Below the pieces are notes generated by a model. It was not told where the DNA came from and searched no databases. It was given only the letters and a program-made list of their open reading frames with translations. A DNA stretch of 64,000 nt from assembly GCA_021442155.1 (NCBI GenBank), contig JAKCPB010000338.1, positions 1-64,000 of the forward strand. The letters are read 5' to 3'. Positions 48,251 through 59,864 of the stretch are shown here, piece after piece; position 1 is the first letter of the stretch, and each line of letters begins with the position of its first letter. A program made the translations under genes and the position numbers. The DNA comes from Cymbidium sinense (Eukaryota > Streptophyta > Magnoliopsida > Asparagales > Orchidaceae).

Positions 48251-50439
48251 TGTTTCAGTTTATTTGGTTTTAAGGTTTAGGTTTATTTTTTTTAAATTTA
48301 TTTAGTTACTTTTGGTTTAGGTTTAGGGTTTGAGGTTAGGGTGGGGTTTAGGTGGGTTTAGGTTTATGGTTTTAGGGTTTATGCTTTAGGCTTTAGGGTT
48401 TAGGGTTAGGGTTTAGGGTTTAGGGTTTAGTTAGGAGGTAGGGTTTAGGATTTAGTTTAGTGTTTTGGCTTATGGGGTTTATTTAGTTTAGTTTGATTAA
48501 GTTTGGAGGGTTTTAGGGTTTAGGGTTTACTTTTAGTTTAAGTTTAGGGTTTAGCCATGGTTAGGGTCAGGGTTAAGGAGGGAGGATTTAGGGTTTAGTT
48601 TAGGAGAAGTGATTTTTTTGGTTTAGGGTTTAGGGTTTATTTTAGGGTTTAGGGTTTTATATTTTAGGGGTTTTTTTTAAATTAAGTAAACTGGTAGGTT
48701 TAGGATTATTAAGTTTATTTAGTTTATTTTTTTATTTATTTTAATTTATTTTTATTTTTTAATTTGTTTAGTTTATTTATTTTAGTTTATTTATTTTAGT
48801 TTAGTTTTATTTTTGTTAATTTTACATTTAGGTTTAGGTTTATGCTATTTTTTTAGTTTGGTTTTATTTTATCTTTTAGTTTTGAGCTTTATTTTTAATT
48901 TTAGGTTTATTTTAGGTTTTATTTTATTTTTAGGTTTAGGTTTTAAGTTTTTATTTTAAGGTTATTTTTAGGTTTTATTATTATTTATTTAAGATTAGAT
49001 TTATTTTTATTTTATTTTATTTTATTTAGTTTAAGGTTTAGGTGTAGTTTATTTTAGGTTTAGGTTTTATTTATTTTAGTTTAGTTTATTTTAGTTTAGG
49101 TTTAGGTTTATTTAGGTTTAGGTTTTTTTTAGTTTAGGGGTTATGTTTAATTTTTTATTTATTTTAGGTTTCATTTTTAGGTTTATTTATTAGGTTTAGG
49201 TTCTTATTTTACTTTATTTTTATTTTATATTTCATTTTTATTTTATTTAGGTCTTTTATTTTTAGGTTTATTTTATTTTTTAGTTTATGTTTTTATTTAT
49301 TTTATTTAGTTAATTTTTATTTTTATTTTTTTATTTTAGGTTTAGGTTTAGGTTTAAGTTTTAGTTTATGTTTTATTTTATTTTATTTGTTTATTTTATC
49401 AAGGTTTAGGTTTTTTATTTATTTAGTTTTTAGGTTTTATTTTGTTTAAGTTTAAGTTTTTAGTTTTTAGGGTTTAAGGTTTAGGGTTTACGGTTTACAG
49501 TTTAAGGTTTAGTGTTTAGGGTTGTAGGTTTTAGGGTTTAGGGTTTAGGGTTTAGTGTTTAGGGTTTTAAGGTTTAGGGTTTAGGATTTAGGGTTGTTGG
49601 TTTAGGGTTTAGGGTTTAGAGTTTATTGCTAGTTTTAGTGTTTAAGGTTTAGGGTTAAGGTTTTTTATTATTTTATTATTTTAATATTATTTATTTTCTT
49701 TCAAATTAAGTAAACTCATAAGTTTTAGGTTTATTTAGTTTATATTTTACTTATTTTAGTTTATTTTATTTTTTTCTATTTAGGTTTATTTTTGTTTTTA
49801 TTTAGTTTAGTTTATTTATTTTAGGTTAGGTTTTTTATTTTAGTTTATTTTTAAAGTTTTGGTTTAGGTTTATTTTTTAGTTTTATTTTTTTGGTTTTGG
49901 TTTAGGTTTTATTTTTTTATTTTTAGGTTTAGGTTTAGGTTTTTATTTTTTGTTTATTTTTAGGATTTATTTTTTAGTTTACATTTAGGTTTATTTTAGA
50001 TTATCTTATTTTATTTAAGATTTAGGTTTTAGTTTAAATTTAGGTTTAGATTAGTTTATTTTAGGTTTAGGCTTTATTTATTTTATTTAGTTTATTTTAG
50101 TTTAAGTTTAGGTTTATTTTTTTTTTATTTTAGGTTCAATTTTTTTTAGTTTAGGGTTTAAGTTTTATTTTTTATTTACTTTTAGATTTATGTTTTTATT
50201 TAGTTTTTATTTCAGGTTTATCTTATTTTTATTTTAGGTTTAGTTTTAATTTTATTTATGCAAAACTTATCGAATTAGTCATGACATGAATCATTCAAAA
50301 TATTATGTTAATGCTATGGCATCCCTAGTTTACGTAATCGCATGGCTGAATATAGTGAAAATGTGGGATGTCGCATTGACGTCCGAGTGTAGTGTTAAAT
50401 ACGCAATGGTTCCCACATTATGGATGGATGCGGCAAAGA

Positions 50440-51088
50440 AGTTAGTCCATGAAACTAGAATTAGGTTAAGAACTTGGAATATAGGTTCTCTTGTAGGTAA
50501 ACTAATGAAATTAATGATATTATGGTTAATCAGAAGATAAATATTTTATGTGTTCAAGAAACTAATTGTGTTGGGAAGAAAGCCAAGGAGATAGATAATT
50601 TAGGGTTTAAACTTTGGTATTCAGGTAGAAGTCGAATTAGAAATGGCATAGGTGTGATTATAGGTAAAAGTTTGAAGAATAATGTTATAAATATTAATAG
50701 ATGCGAAGATAGAATTATAACTTTAAGAATTATTATTGATACTAAGATTATCAATGTTATAAGTGTTTATGCTCTTCAAGTAGGTTTGGATGTAGGCTTA
50801 AAAGAAAAATTTTGGAATGAATTTGAGGGATTAATACAAAAGATTCCTCTTGAAGAAAAAGTATTTATTGGAGGAGATTTAAATGGACATGTTGGTAGAT
50901 TGGCAGAAGATTTTAAAAGTATTCATTGTGATTATGGATATGGAGTGCCTAATGAAGAAGGTAGGTATATATTAAATTCTTCTTTAGCCTATGATTTTGT
51001 AGTTGCTAATACTTTATTTAAGAAAAGAGATGAGCATTTATTACTTATAAAAATTGATCTAGTAAAACATAGATTGATTATTTTCTGA
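50440..51088 (+). pseudogene. RTE endonuclease (EEP family) domain
   Basis: The start is in the frame of 50286-50540 (ETRIRLRTWNIGSLVGKLMK), then a frameshift near 50530 into 50522-51088 (188 codons open). Motifs of the endonuclease/exonuclease/phosphatase fold are clear: N of TWNIGSL, E13 in CVQETN, GIGVIIGKS at 43-50, RIITLR, NVISVYALQVG at 78-88 and GGDLNGHVG at 117-125 with D119 and N121. The expected closing SDH block is not readable: after KKRDEHLLL the frame drifts and ends at a stop. In an active element this domain nicks target DNA to prime reverse transcription. The ORF is the best-preserved one in the window but is not intact. Confidence 0.88.
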
Positions 51089-51089
51089 G

Positions 51090-52990
51090 AAGAAAAATAG
51101 ATCATTTAGATTGTAATGATTGTAAGGTCATTCCAAGTCAAAGTTTAAATACCCAACATCGATTTTTAGTTTTAGATTTTAAGATGAAAGATTAGAAGAT
51201 GAAAAATAAATCAAATTATTGTCCTAGGATTAGATGGGGGCACTAAAGAACTCTAATAAATTTTTTTTTAAGAACAAGCTACAAGAGCTTAGAATTTAGG
51301 ATGTTCTTAAGGAAGCTAATGTTATGTGGGAAAAAGTAGCAAGTTGCTAAAAATGTGCTTGGAGAATCAGAAGGAAAAACTTCTTTTAATTAAAATAGTT
51401 GGTGGTGGAGTCAAAATGTGTAAGAATAATAAATTAATAAGAAGTGTTGTTATAAAACTTGGTTTAGATGTAAAAACTTAGTGAATTGGAAAAAATAAAA
51501 AGTTGCACGTAGAGATTCTAAGAAAGCAATATATAATGCAAAAAATTTAGCTTTTATTGATTTATACAATAGATTAGATACCAAAGAAGGTGAAAGATGT
51601 ATGTATAAGTTAGCTAACCAAAGAGATAGGAGAAGTAAAGATCTAGCTCAATTGAGGTGCATTAAGGATGAAAATCATAAACTGCTTTTCTTGGAAAAGG
51701 ATATTGAAAATAGATGGATGATGTATTTTGATAAACTTTTCAATGAAGGATTTGAAAATAAGATTGATTTTTGCAACCTTAATACCTTAAACAAAAATAG
51801 AGAATTTTGTTTTTTTTCATCATATTAGTAAATTTGATGTTAGAGAAGCTTTAAAGAAAATGAAATGTGAAAAATAGTAGGACTTGATGATATTCCAATA
51901 GAAGTGTGGAAATGTTTAGGAGATCAAGGAATTGCTTGGCTTACAAATCTTTTATATTTTATTTTAAAGACTAAAAAGATGCGAGATGAGTGGGGAAAGA
52001 GTTTGTTGATTCATTTTTTTTCAGAATAGTGGTGATGCATAATAGTGTGCAAATTATAGAGGAATTAAGTTAATATGTCACACAGTAAAATTATGGGAGA
52101 GAGAGTAATTGAGTGTAGGTTACGATGTGATACAAAAGTTTCTCACAATCAGTTTGGTTTCATGCCAGATAGATCTACTATGGATGCTATACATTTATTA
52201 AGAGATTTGATGGAAAAGTATAGAGAAAGGAAGTAGGATCTACATATCATATTTATTGATTTATAGAAAGCTTATAATAAAGTTTGAAGAGATGTTCTTT
52301 GGAGAGTTCTAGAAAATAAAAGAGTTAATATTAGTTATATTCAAGTCATTAAGGATATGTATACTAGAGTTGTTACTTGTGTCCAAACATAAGGAGGATT
52401 GACAATATATTTTACTATTTCAGTTAGATTACATCAAGGATCTGCTTTAAGCTCTTATCATTTTTTCTTTAGTTGTGGATGTTCTTACTAGGCATTTATT
52501 AGAAGATCTACCTTGGTGTATGGTTTTTACTGATGACATTCTTCTTATTGATAAGACTAGAGAAAGAGTCCAAGAGAAACTTGAATTATAGAGGTTAACC
52601 TTAGACTCTAAAAATTTTCATTTAAGTAGATCTAAAACTGAATATATGGAGTGTAATTTTAGTTATAGAAGTTATAGTGGTAGTGTTATGACATTAAGTG
52701 AACAAGTCATTAAAAAGAGTGAGTTATTTGGATATTTAGGCCTTATTGTTCAAAATGATGGTGAAATTGATGGAGATGTTATTAGTGGAATTCAAGTTGG
52801 ATGGTTGAAGTGGAGGACTAAATTTGGCTTGTTGTGTGATAGAAACATACAACCTAAACTTAAGGAAAAATTTATAAGATAGTGGTAAGTCCTGCAATGA
52901 TTTATGGTGTAGAATGTTGGCCAATAAAAGAGAAGCATGAGACTAAGTTAAGTTTTGCAGAGATAAGGATGCTTAGGTGGATGAGTGGAT
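51090..52990 (+). pseudogene. RTE reverse transcriptase and C-terminal region, broken (copy 1)
   Basis: Pieces in several frames. The pre-RT linker is at 51601-51828 (YKLANQRDRRSKDLAQLRCI, IENRWMMYFDKLFNEGFE). RT motif A reads IFIDL-stop-KAYNKV near 52250-52285 (the usual DLKKAYD has a stop and D to N). QFGFMPDRSTMDAI is near 52150. The catalytic box FTDD is at 52526-52537. The C-terminal frame at 52646-52882 ([20 protein letters not shown]) leads to PAMIYGVECWPIKEKHETKL near 52895-52950 and MLRWMSGFTLRDK near 52970. At least six stops/frameshifts. Confidence 0.85.
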
Positions 52991-53267
52991 TTACTCTTAG
53001 AGATAAAATGCAAAATGAGTAAGTTCAAGAAAAAGTTGGAGTAGCTCTAGTGGTAGATAAGATTAGAGAGAGTCACCTTAGATGGTTTGGCCACATAAAG
53101 CATTTTTCATTTAATGACCCGTTAGGAGAGTTGATGCATTAGATTTGCCTTATGTTAAGAAAGGTAGAGGTAGACCTAAAAAAGTCATGCTTAAGATGTA
53201 TAAAAATTTACTTTAGTATACTTGAATTAAATGAGAATTTGAGACATAATAGGACACAATGGAGATG

Positions 53268-53465
53268 ACCTCCATGGCAGTAACCTTTGTCGCTCCCTCA
53301 GCTCAATAACCACCACTACTCTGACCACCACCTTGATATCCACCAGCACCTCCAGATCCCCCACCACCCCTACAATAACTGTCGCCTCCACCTTTACCTC
53401 CACTGCTAGATCTAGATTTAGCTTTGTTGACGGTGATGTTCCTGCCATTAAGGTTCTACCCATTC
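53268..53465 (-). pseudogene. GRP exon fragment, copy 4, fused to the RTE 3' end
   Basis: On the - strand after ...CCCTAAG the sequence AATGGGTAGAACCTTAATGG begins at 53464. It reads NG-stop-NLNGRNITVNKAKSRSSSGG, then GGGGSGGAGGYQGGGQSSGG and a stop. About 65 codons match copies 2 and 3. The distal Gly-rich end and 3' UTR are missing: at about 53268 (CCTCCATGGCAG) it joins RTE sequence. The junction with satellite has the same base (AATGGG) as the other cassettes. Confidence 0.8.
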
Positions 53466-56400
53466 TTAGGGTTTAGGTTTAGGGTTTGGGGTTTAGGGTT
53501 TAGGGTTTAGGGTTTTGGGTTTAGGATTTAGGGTTAGGATTTAGGGTTTACTGTTTAGCATTTAGGGTTTAGGTTTTAGGGTTTAGGGGTTAGAGTTTAG
53601 GGTTTAGAGTTTAGGGTGTCAGAGTTTATGCTTTTAGGGTTTAGAGTTTAGGGTTAGGGTTAGGTTTTAAGGTTTATGGTTTTAGGCCCAGCATTTAAGA
53701 TTTAGGATTTGGGGTTGCAGTCAAGTTTAGTTTACGCTTAGGGTTTAGGGTTAATTTTTTGTCAGGTTAGTCAAGGGTTTGTGGATTTAGGTTTAGGGTT
53801 TTTTAATTAAGTAAACCAGAGGTTTAGCCAAATTAGTTTATTTAGTTTATTTTATTTATTTATTTTAATTTATTTTTTATTTTTATTTTTTATTTTCATT
53901 TAGTTTAGTTTATTTATTTTAGATTTATTTATTTTAGTTTAGGTTTTTTGCTTTAGTTTATTTTTTAGGTTTAAGTTTATGTTTAGTGCTTTTTAGTTGA
54001 GTTCTTTTTTTATTTTATTTTTTAGGTTTAGGCTTTATTTTTTATTTTTAGGTTTAGGTTTAGGTTTTTATTTTATTTTTTTAGGTTTAGGTTTTAGTAC
54101 TATAGGTTTTATTTTTTAGTTTAGTTTTAAGTTTATTTTTAGTTGAGTTTTATTTTTATTTTATTTTTTAAGCTTAAGTTTTAGGTTTACTTTTAGGTTT
54201 TACTTTTTAGTTTAGGTTTAGGTTTATTTTTAGTTTATTTTATTTTATTTAGTTTAGGTTTAGGTTAGGTTTAGTTTATTTTAGGTTTAGGTTCAGGTTT
54301 TATTTATTTTATTTTAGTTAATGTTTAGGTTTATTTTATTTTATTTTGATTTTAGGTTTAAATTTTGTTTTTAGTTTAGGGTTTAAGTTTCATTTTTTAT
54401 TTATTTTTAGGTTTTATTTTTAGGTTAGTTTTTTAGGTTTAGGTTTTTATTTAGTTCTTATTTTAGTTTATTTTAGGTTTATTTTATTTTATTTTTTACA
54501 TTAGTTTTTCTATTATTAGGTTTATTTTATTTTTAATAGTTATTTTTTTTATTTATTTTATTTTAGTTTATTTTTATTTTTTATTTTACTTTATTTTATA
54601 TTTAGGTTTAGGTTTAGGTTTTAGTGTTTATTTTATTTAGGTTTAGATTTATTTTTTTTATTTTTAGGGTTTATTTAGTTTAGGTTTAGTGTTGTTTAGG
54701 GTTTTGGTTTAGGGTTTTAGTTTAAGTTTTTTAGGGTTTAGAGTTTAAGGTAGTGTTTTGGGTTTGTGGGGCTTTAGGGTTTGGTTTTAAAGTCCAGTGT
54801 TTAGGGTTTAGGTTTTAAGATTTAGGGTTGGGTTAGTTTAGGTTTAGGTTTAGGGTTCATTTTAGGGTTGGGGTTTAGAGTTTAGTTTATGGTAGGATTT
54901 GCATTTAGGGTTTAGGGTTTAGGGTTTGATTTTTTTTTTAAATTAAGTAAACCAACAGGTTTAGGTTTATTTAAATTTTTTTATTTATAGTAATTTATTT
55001 CTTTTAGGTTTATTTTTTTATTTTATTTAGTTTAGTTTTTTATTTTAGTTTATATTTTGGTTTAGGTTTATGTTTATGTTTATTTTTTTAGTTTAGTTTT
55101 ATTTTTATTTTATTTTATAGGTTTAGGTTTTATTTTTTATTTTTAAGATTAGGTTTAGGTTCTAGGTTTTTATTTTAGTTTTATTTTTAGGTTTATTTTT
55201 AGTTTTTTTTAATTTTGTTTATGGTTTCAATTTAGTTAATTTTAGGTTTAGGTTTAGTTTATATTTCTTTTAGTTTAGTTTATTTTAGTTTAGGTTTAAT
55301 TTTATTTTATTTTATTTATTTGAGGATTAGGTTTTTATTTTAGTTTAGGGTTTAGATTTTATTTAGGTTATTATTTTTTTTTTTTATTTTTTTTAAGTTT
55401 TATTTAGTTTTTTATTTTATTTTACTTTAGGTTTATTTTATTTTTATTTTAAGTTTAGTTTTTATTTCCTTTAGGTTTTTTAGTTTTATGTTTATTTTAT
55501 TCTTTCTTTTAGTTTAGGTTTTATTTATTTTATTTTTTAGTTTTATTTTTATTATATTTTATTTTATTTTATTTAGGTTTAGATTTAAGTTTAGATTTTA
55601 GTTTAGGTTTTATTTTTATTTTATTTGTTTATTTTATTTAGGTTTAAGTTTATTTATTTTATTTTAGGTTTATTTAGTTTGGGTTTAGGCTTTATGTTTA
55701 GGGTTGACCATTTGGATTAGGGTTAGGGTAGGTTTGTGTTGGAGGGTTTAGGTTTAGGGTTAGGGCTCAGGGATATAGCTTTGGGTAGGGTCATGTGGTT
55801 TGGGGCTCAGGGAGGTCAGTGGTTAGAGGTGGTTGGGTGTGAGTCAGTTGGGCCTGGGTTGGGGTAGGGTTTAGGTTTAGGGTTTAGGGCCTGGGTTAGG
55901 GTCAGAGGTTTAGAGTTAGGGTTTAGTATTGGTAGGTTATAGGGTTAGTTTAGGTTAGGGTTTTTTTAATTAACCAAAAGTTTAAGTTTATTTAGTTTAT
56001 TTTATTTATGTTAGTTTATTTTATTTTTATTTTTTATTTAAGTTTTTATTTAGTTTAGTTTATTTATTTTAGATTTATTAATTTTAGTTTAGGTTTTTTT
56101 ATTTTGTTTAGTTTTTAGGTTTAGGTTTTTATTTTATTTTTTTAGGTTTAGGTTTTATGTTTTTATTTTAGGTTTATTTCTAGACTTTATTTTTTTAGTT
56201 TAAGTTTAGGTTTATTTTTAGTTTATTTAATTATATTTAGTTTAGGGTTTAGGCTTAGTTTATTTTAGGTTTAGTTTAGGTTTTATTTATTTTAGTTTAT
56301 GTTTATTTTAATTTATTTTATTTTTAGGTTTTTTTAGTTTAGGGTTTAGGTTTTATTTTATTTATTTTCAGGTTTATTTTTTAGGTTTAAGTTTTTATTC

Positions 56401-58357
56401 AATTATTATTTTATTTTATTTTATTTTTATTTTTTAGCTTTATTTAGCATTTTATTTATTTTATTTTTATTTAAGTTTTAGTTTTTATTTTGTTTCATTT
56501 ATAGGTTTAGGTTTAGGTTTTAGCTTAGGTTTTAATTATATTATATTTATTATATTTTATTTAAGTTTAGGTTTCTTTATTTATTTTATTTTTAAATTTT
56601 AGGGTTTTATTTTGAGGGTTTGGGCTTTAGGGTTTGGGGTTTAGGGTTTAGGGTTTAGGGTTTAGGATTTATGGTTTAGGGTTTAGGCTTTAGGGTTTTA
56701 CTTTTTAGGGTTTATGGTTTAGGGTTTAAAGTTTAGGGTTTTAGTTTTTTAAAAAAAAGTTAAGTTTAGGTTTAGAGATTTTTTTATTTTATTTAGTTTT
56801 AAGTTTAGGTTTAGTTTAGTTTAGTTTATTTTAGTTTGCAAAGTTTAGGTTAGGGTTTATTTATTTTATATTTTATTTAGTTTATTTATTTATTTTTATT
56901 TATATTTTATTTTTTATAGGTTTATTTATTTATTATTATTTAGTTTAGAGGTTTATTTATTTAGTTTAGTTTAGGTTTAGGTGGAGGGTTTAGGTGGGTT
57001 AGCTCAGGGTTAAGTAGGTTTAGGGTTATGGCTCAGTTTAGCATTTAGTGGTTATATTTTCATTTTATTTAGGGTTTGGGGGTTTAAGGTAGTTTAGGGT
57101 TTAGGTGTTTAGGGTTTAGGGTTTATGGGTATGGTGGGAGTGGTATTTATTAGGTTTTAGGGTTAGTTTGGTGTATTTTATTTTTTTTTGAGGTTTTTTT
57201 TAATTTTTTTTTAAAAATTAGGTTTACTATTTTTATTTGTGTATTTAGTTTAGGTTTAGGTTTTTTTTTAAATTTATTTTATTTTTTAGTTTTATTTTAG
57301 TTTAGGTTTTTATTTTTAGTTTAGTTTAGGTTTAGGTTTATTTTATTGTTTATTTATTTAGTTTATTTTTATAGTTTAGGTTTAGGCTGTATATTTTATT
57401 TTGGTTTCTTTTAGTTTATTTTTTACTTTAGTTTAGTGTAGGTTTTATTTTAGTTTCATTTAGGTTTACTTAGGTTTAGGTTTTTATGTTTATTTTATTT
57501 AATTTTATTTAGTTTATTTATTTTAGCTTTTAGTTTGGTTTAGTTTATTTTAGTTTAGGTTTAGTTTAGGTTTATTTAGTTTAGTTTAGGGTTTAGGTTT
57601 TATTTATTTTAGGTTTAGGTTTTATTTAGGTTTAGTTTATTTTATTTATAGTGTTTATTTTGGTTTAGGTTTTTTTAGTTTATTTTTAGTAGTTTAGGTT
57701 TATTTTATTTTATTTTAGTATTTTTATTTTATTAGTTTTAGTTTATTTAGTTTATTTATTTATGTTTACTTAGGTTTATTTCTTTATCTTTATTTTTGTT
57801 TAGGTATATTTATTTTAGTATAATTTAGTTTATTTTTATTTTTGGTTTATTTAGTTTTAGTTTTATAGTTAGGTTTAGGTTTAGGTTTAATTTTATTTAA
57901 TTATTTAGTTTTTAGTTTATTTAGTTTAGTTTAGATTTAGGTTTAGGTAAGTTTATTTATTTATTTAGGTTTAGGTTTAGGTTAATTTACTTAGTTTATT
58001 TAGGTTTAGGTTTAGGTTTTATTTTGTTTAGTTTATTTAGTTTTATTTTATTTTGGGTTTAGGTTTAGGTTTAGGTTAATTTCGGATAGGTCTAGTTTAG
58101 GTTTATTTATATTTATTTAGTTAGTTTATTTTTTATTAGTTTATTTATTTAAATTTATTTTTTATTTAATTTATTTTTTTATGTAATTTTATTTTATTTA
58201 TTTTATTTTAGTTTATTATTTTATTTATTTAGTTTATTTTTATTTTTATTTTTAGTTTTGGTTTTTATTTTAGGTTTAGGTACTTATTTTATTTTATTTT
58301 ATTTTTATTTATTTAGTTTAGTTTATTTTATTTTATTTATTTAATTTAGTTTATTTT
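53466..58357 (+). repeat. Telomere-like satellite block C
   Basis: Starts with purer TTTAGGG (53466-53660), then TTTATTTTAGG type. Recurrent boxes are at about 53805 (AATTAAGTAAACCAG), 54942 (AATTAAGTAAACCAAC) and 55967 (a weaker TAATTAACCAAAAG). GC-richer patch at about 55680-55960 (GGCTCAGGGAGGTCAGTGG type). From about 56760 the texture changes to short TTTAGTTTATTTAGGTTTA words, and the box is no longer clear. No gene. Confidence 0.9.
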
Positions 58358-59864
58358 TATCATTGTATTAGTAACTCTGAAGTAAGAGAAGCTTTAAAGA
58401 AAATGAAATGTGGAAAACAGTTGGACCTGATGATATTCCAATAGAAGCGTGGAAATGTTTAGGAGATAAAGGAATTTCTTGGCTTACAAATATTTTTAAT
58501 GTTATTTTAAAGACTAAAAGGATGCCAAATTAGTGGAGAAAGAGTTTATTGGTTCCTATATTTAAGAATAAAGGTGATGCACAAGAGTGCAAATTATAGA
58601 GAATTAAATTAATGTGTCATACATTAAAATTATGGGAAAGAGTAATTGAGCATATGTTATGATGTACAAAAGTTTCTCACAATCAGTTTGGTTTCATGCC
58701 AGGTAGATCTACTATGGATGCTATACATTTGTTAAGAGGATTGATGGAGAAGTATAAAGAAAGTAAGAAAGATTTACATATGATATTTATTGATTTAAAG
58801 AAAGCTTATGATAAAGTTTCAAGAGATGTTCTTTGGAGAGTTCTAGAATAGAAAGGAGTTAATATTAGTTATATTCAAGTCATTAAGGATATGTATACTA
58901 GAGCTGATACTTGTGTCCAAACACAAGGAGGATTGACAAAATATTTTCCTATTTCAATTAGATTACATCAAGGATCAGCTTTAAGGCCTTATCTATTTTA
59001 CTTTAGTTATGGATGTTCTTATTAGGCATTTACAGGATGATGTACCTTGGTGTATGATTTTTGTTGATGACATTCTTCTTCTTGATAAGACTAGAGAGGG
59101 AGTCCAAGAGAAACTTGAATTATGGAGGTCAACATTAGAGTTTAAAGGTTTTCATTTAAGTAGATCTAAAACTGAATATATGGTGTGATATTTTAGTTGT
59201 AGAAGTTCTAGTGGTAGTGTTCTGACATTAGTTGAACAAGTAATTAATAGGAGTGCGCGACTCAGATATTTTGGCTCTATTGTTTAAAATGATGGTGAAA
59301 TAGATGGAGATGTTATTAGTAGAATTCAAGTTGGATGGCTTAAGTGGAGGAATGCATCTGGCTTGTTGTGTGATAGAAGTTCCACTTAAACTTGAGGGAA
59401 AATTTTATAAGATGGTGGTAAGACCTACAATGACTTATGGTGCAGAATGTTGGCCAATAAAAGAGAAGCATAAGACAAAGTTAAGTGTTACAGAGATGAG
59501 GATGCTCAGGTGGATGAGTGGCTTTACTCTTAGAGATAAAACGTGAAATGAGTATGTTCAGGAAAAAGTTGGAGTAGCTCCAGTGGTAGATAAGATTAGA
59601 GAGAGTCTCCTTAGATGGTTTGGCCACATAAAGCGTTGGCCATCCACTGACCCAGTTAGAAGAGTAGATGCATTAGATTTGCCTTATGTTAAGAAAGGTA
59701 GAGGTGGACCTAAAAAGACTTGATTAAGATGTTTAAAAAATGACCTTAGTATACTTTAATTAAATGATAATTTGACACATAATAGGGCACAATGGAGGTG
59801 AAGGATTCATGTAGCCGACCCCACATAGTGGGCTAAAGGCTTGTTGTTGTTGTTGTTGTTGTTG
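58358..59864 (+). mobile_element. RTE-clade LINE, 5'-truncated with intact 3' end (copy 2)
   Basis: It begins inside the RT-proximal region, equivalent to about 51820 of copy 1. Readable parts are [17 protein letters not shown] near 58683-58735, [20 protein letters not shown] near 58783-58845 (motif A intact), PWCMIFVDDILLLDKTRE with catalytic FVDD at 59060-59071, and the C-terminal frame 59304-59546 ([46 protein letters not shown]). It ends GCCGACCCCACATAGTGGGC, then AAAGGC and (TTG)8 at 59841-59864. 5' truncation with a preserved simple-repeat tail is the usual result of target-primed reverse transcription. It is less mutated than copy 1, hence younger. Confidence 0.9.
59841..59864 (+). repeat. 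(TTG)8 3' tail of the RTE LINE
   Basis: Eight perfect TTG units directly after the conserved 3' end of the element, then TAGGTTTATTT satellite. Plant RTE elements commonly end in short simple repeats rather than poly(A). Confidence 0.9.

Larger units (their letters stand above)
38226..50256 (+). repeat. Telomere-like, C-poor satellite block B with ~1 kb higher-order units
   Basis: 12 kb of TTTATTTTAGTTTAGGTTTA-type sequence alternating with purer TTTAGGG runs (for example 44920-45110 and 45740-45850; about four perfect TTTAGGG in a row at 45021-45050). A recurrent box, T-run + AAATTAAGTAAACC(A/G)..AGGTTTA, is seen at about 39381, 40361, 42041, 43125, 44065, 45115, 45873, 46825, 48680 and 49705, mostly 0.75-1.1 kb apart. 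G-rich strand is always +. Two GRP cassettes interrupt it. A GC-richer patch lies at 39115-39370. No gene is supported. Confidence 0.9.
50257..53267 (+). mobile_element. RTE-clade LINE, nearly full length, broken (copy 1)
   Basis: About 3.0 kb, flanked by satellite on the left and fused to a GRP exon on the right. It carries an apurinic-type endonuclease followed by RT and the C-terminal region, the order of RTE non-LTR elements, which have a single ORF. It aligns with the second copy (58358-59864) from 51815 on. The 3' end stops at about 53267 (ACACAATGGAGATGA), short of the conserved end GCCGACCCCACATAGTGGG and TTG tail seen in copy 2. Loss of the 3' end with a retained 5' end is the reverse of normal LINE truncation. 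Confidence 0.88.

Noticed and set aside
50286..50470. Separate small gene upstream of the RTE endonuclease
   Set aside because: It is contiguous with the RTE 5' region and its end reads into the endonuclease start (RTWNIGSL), so it is the LINE leader/N-terminus.
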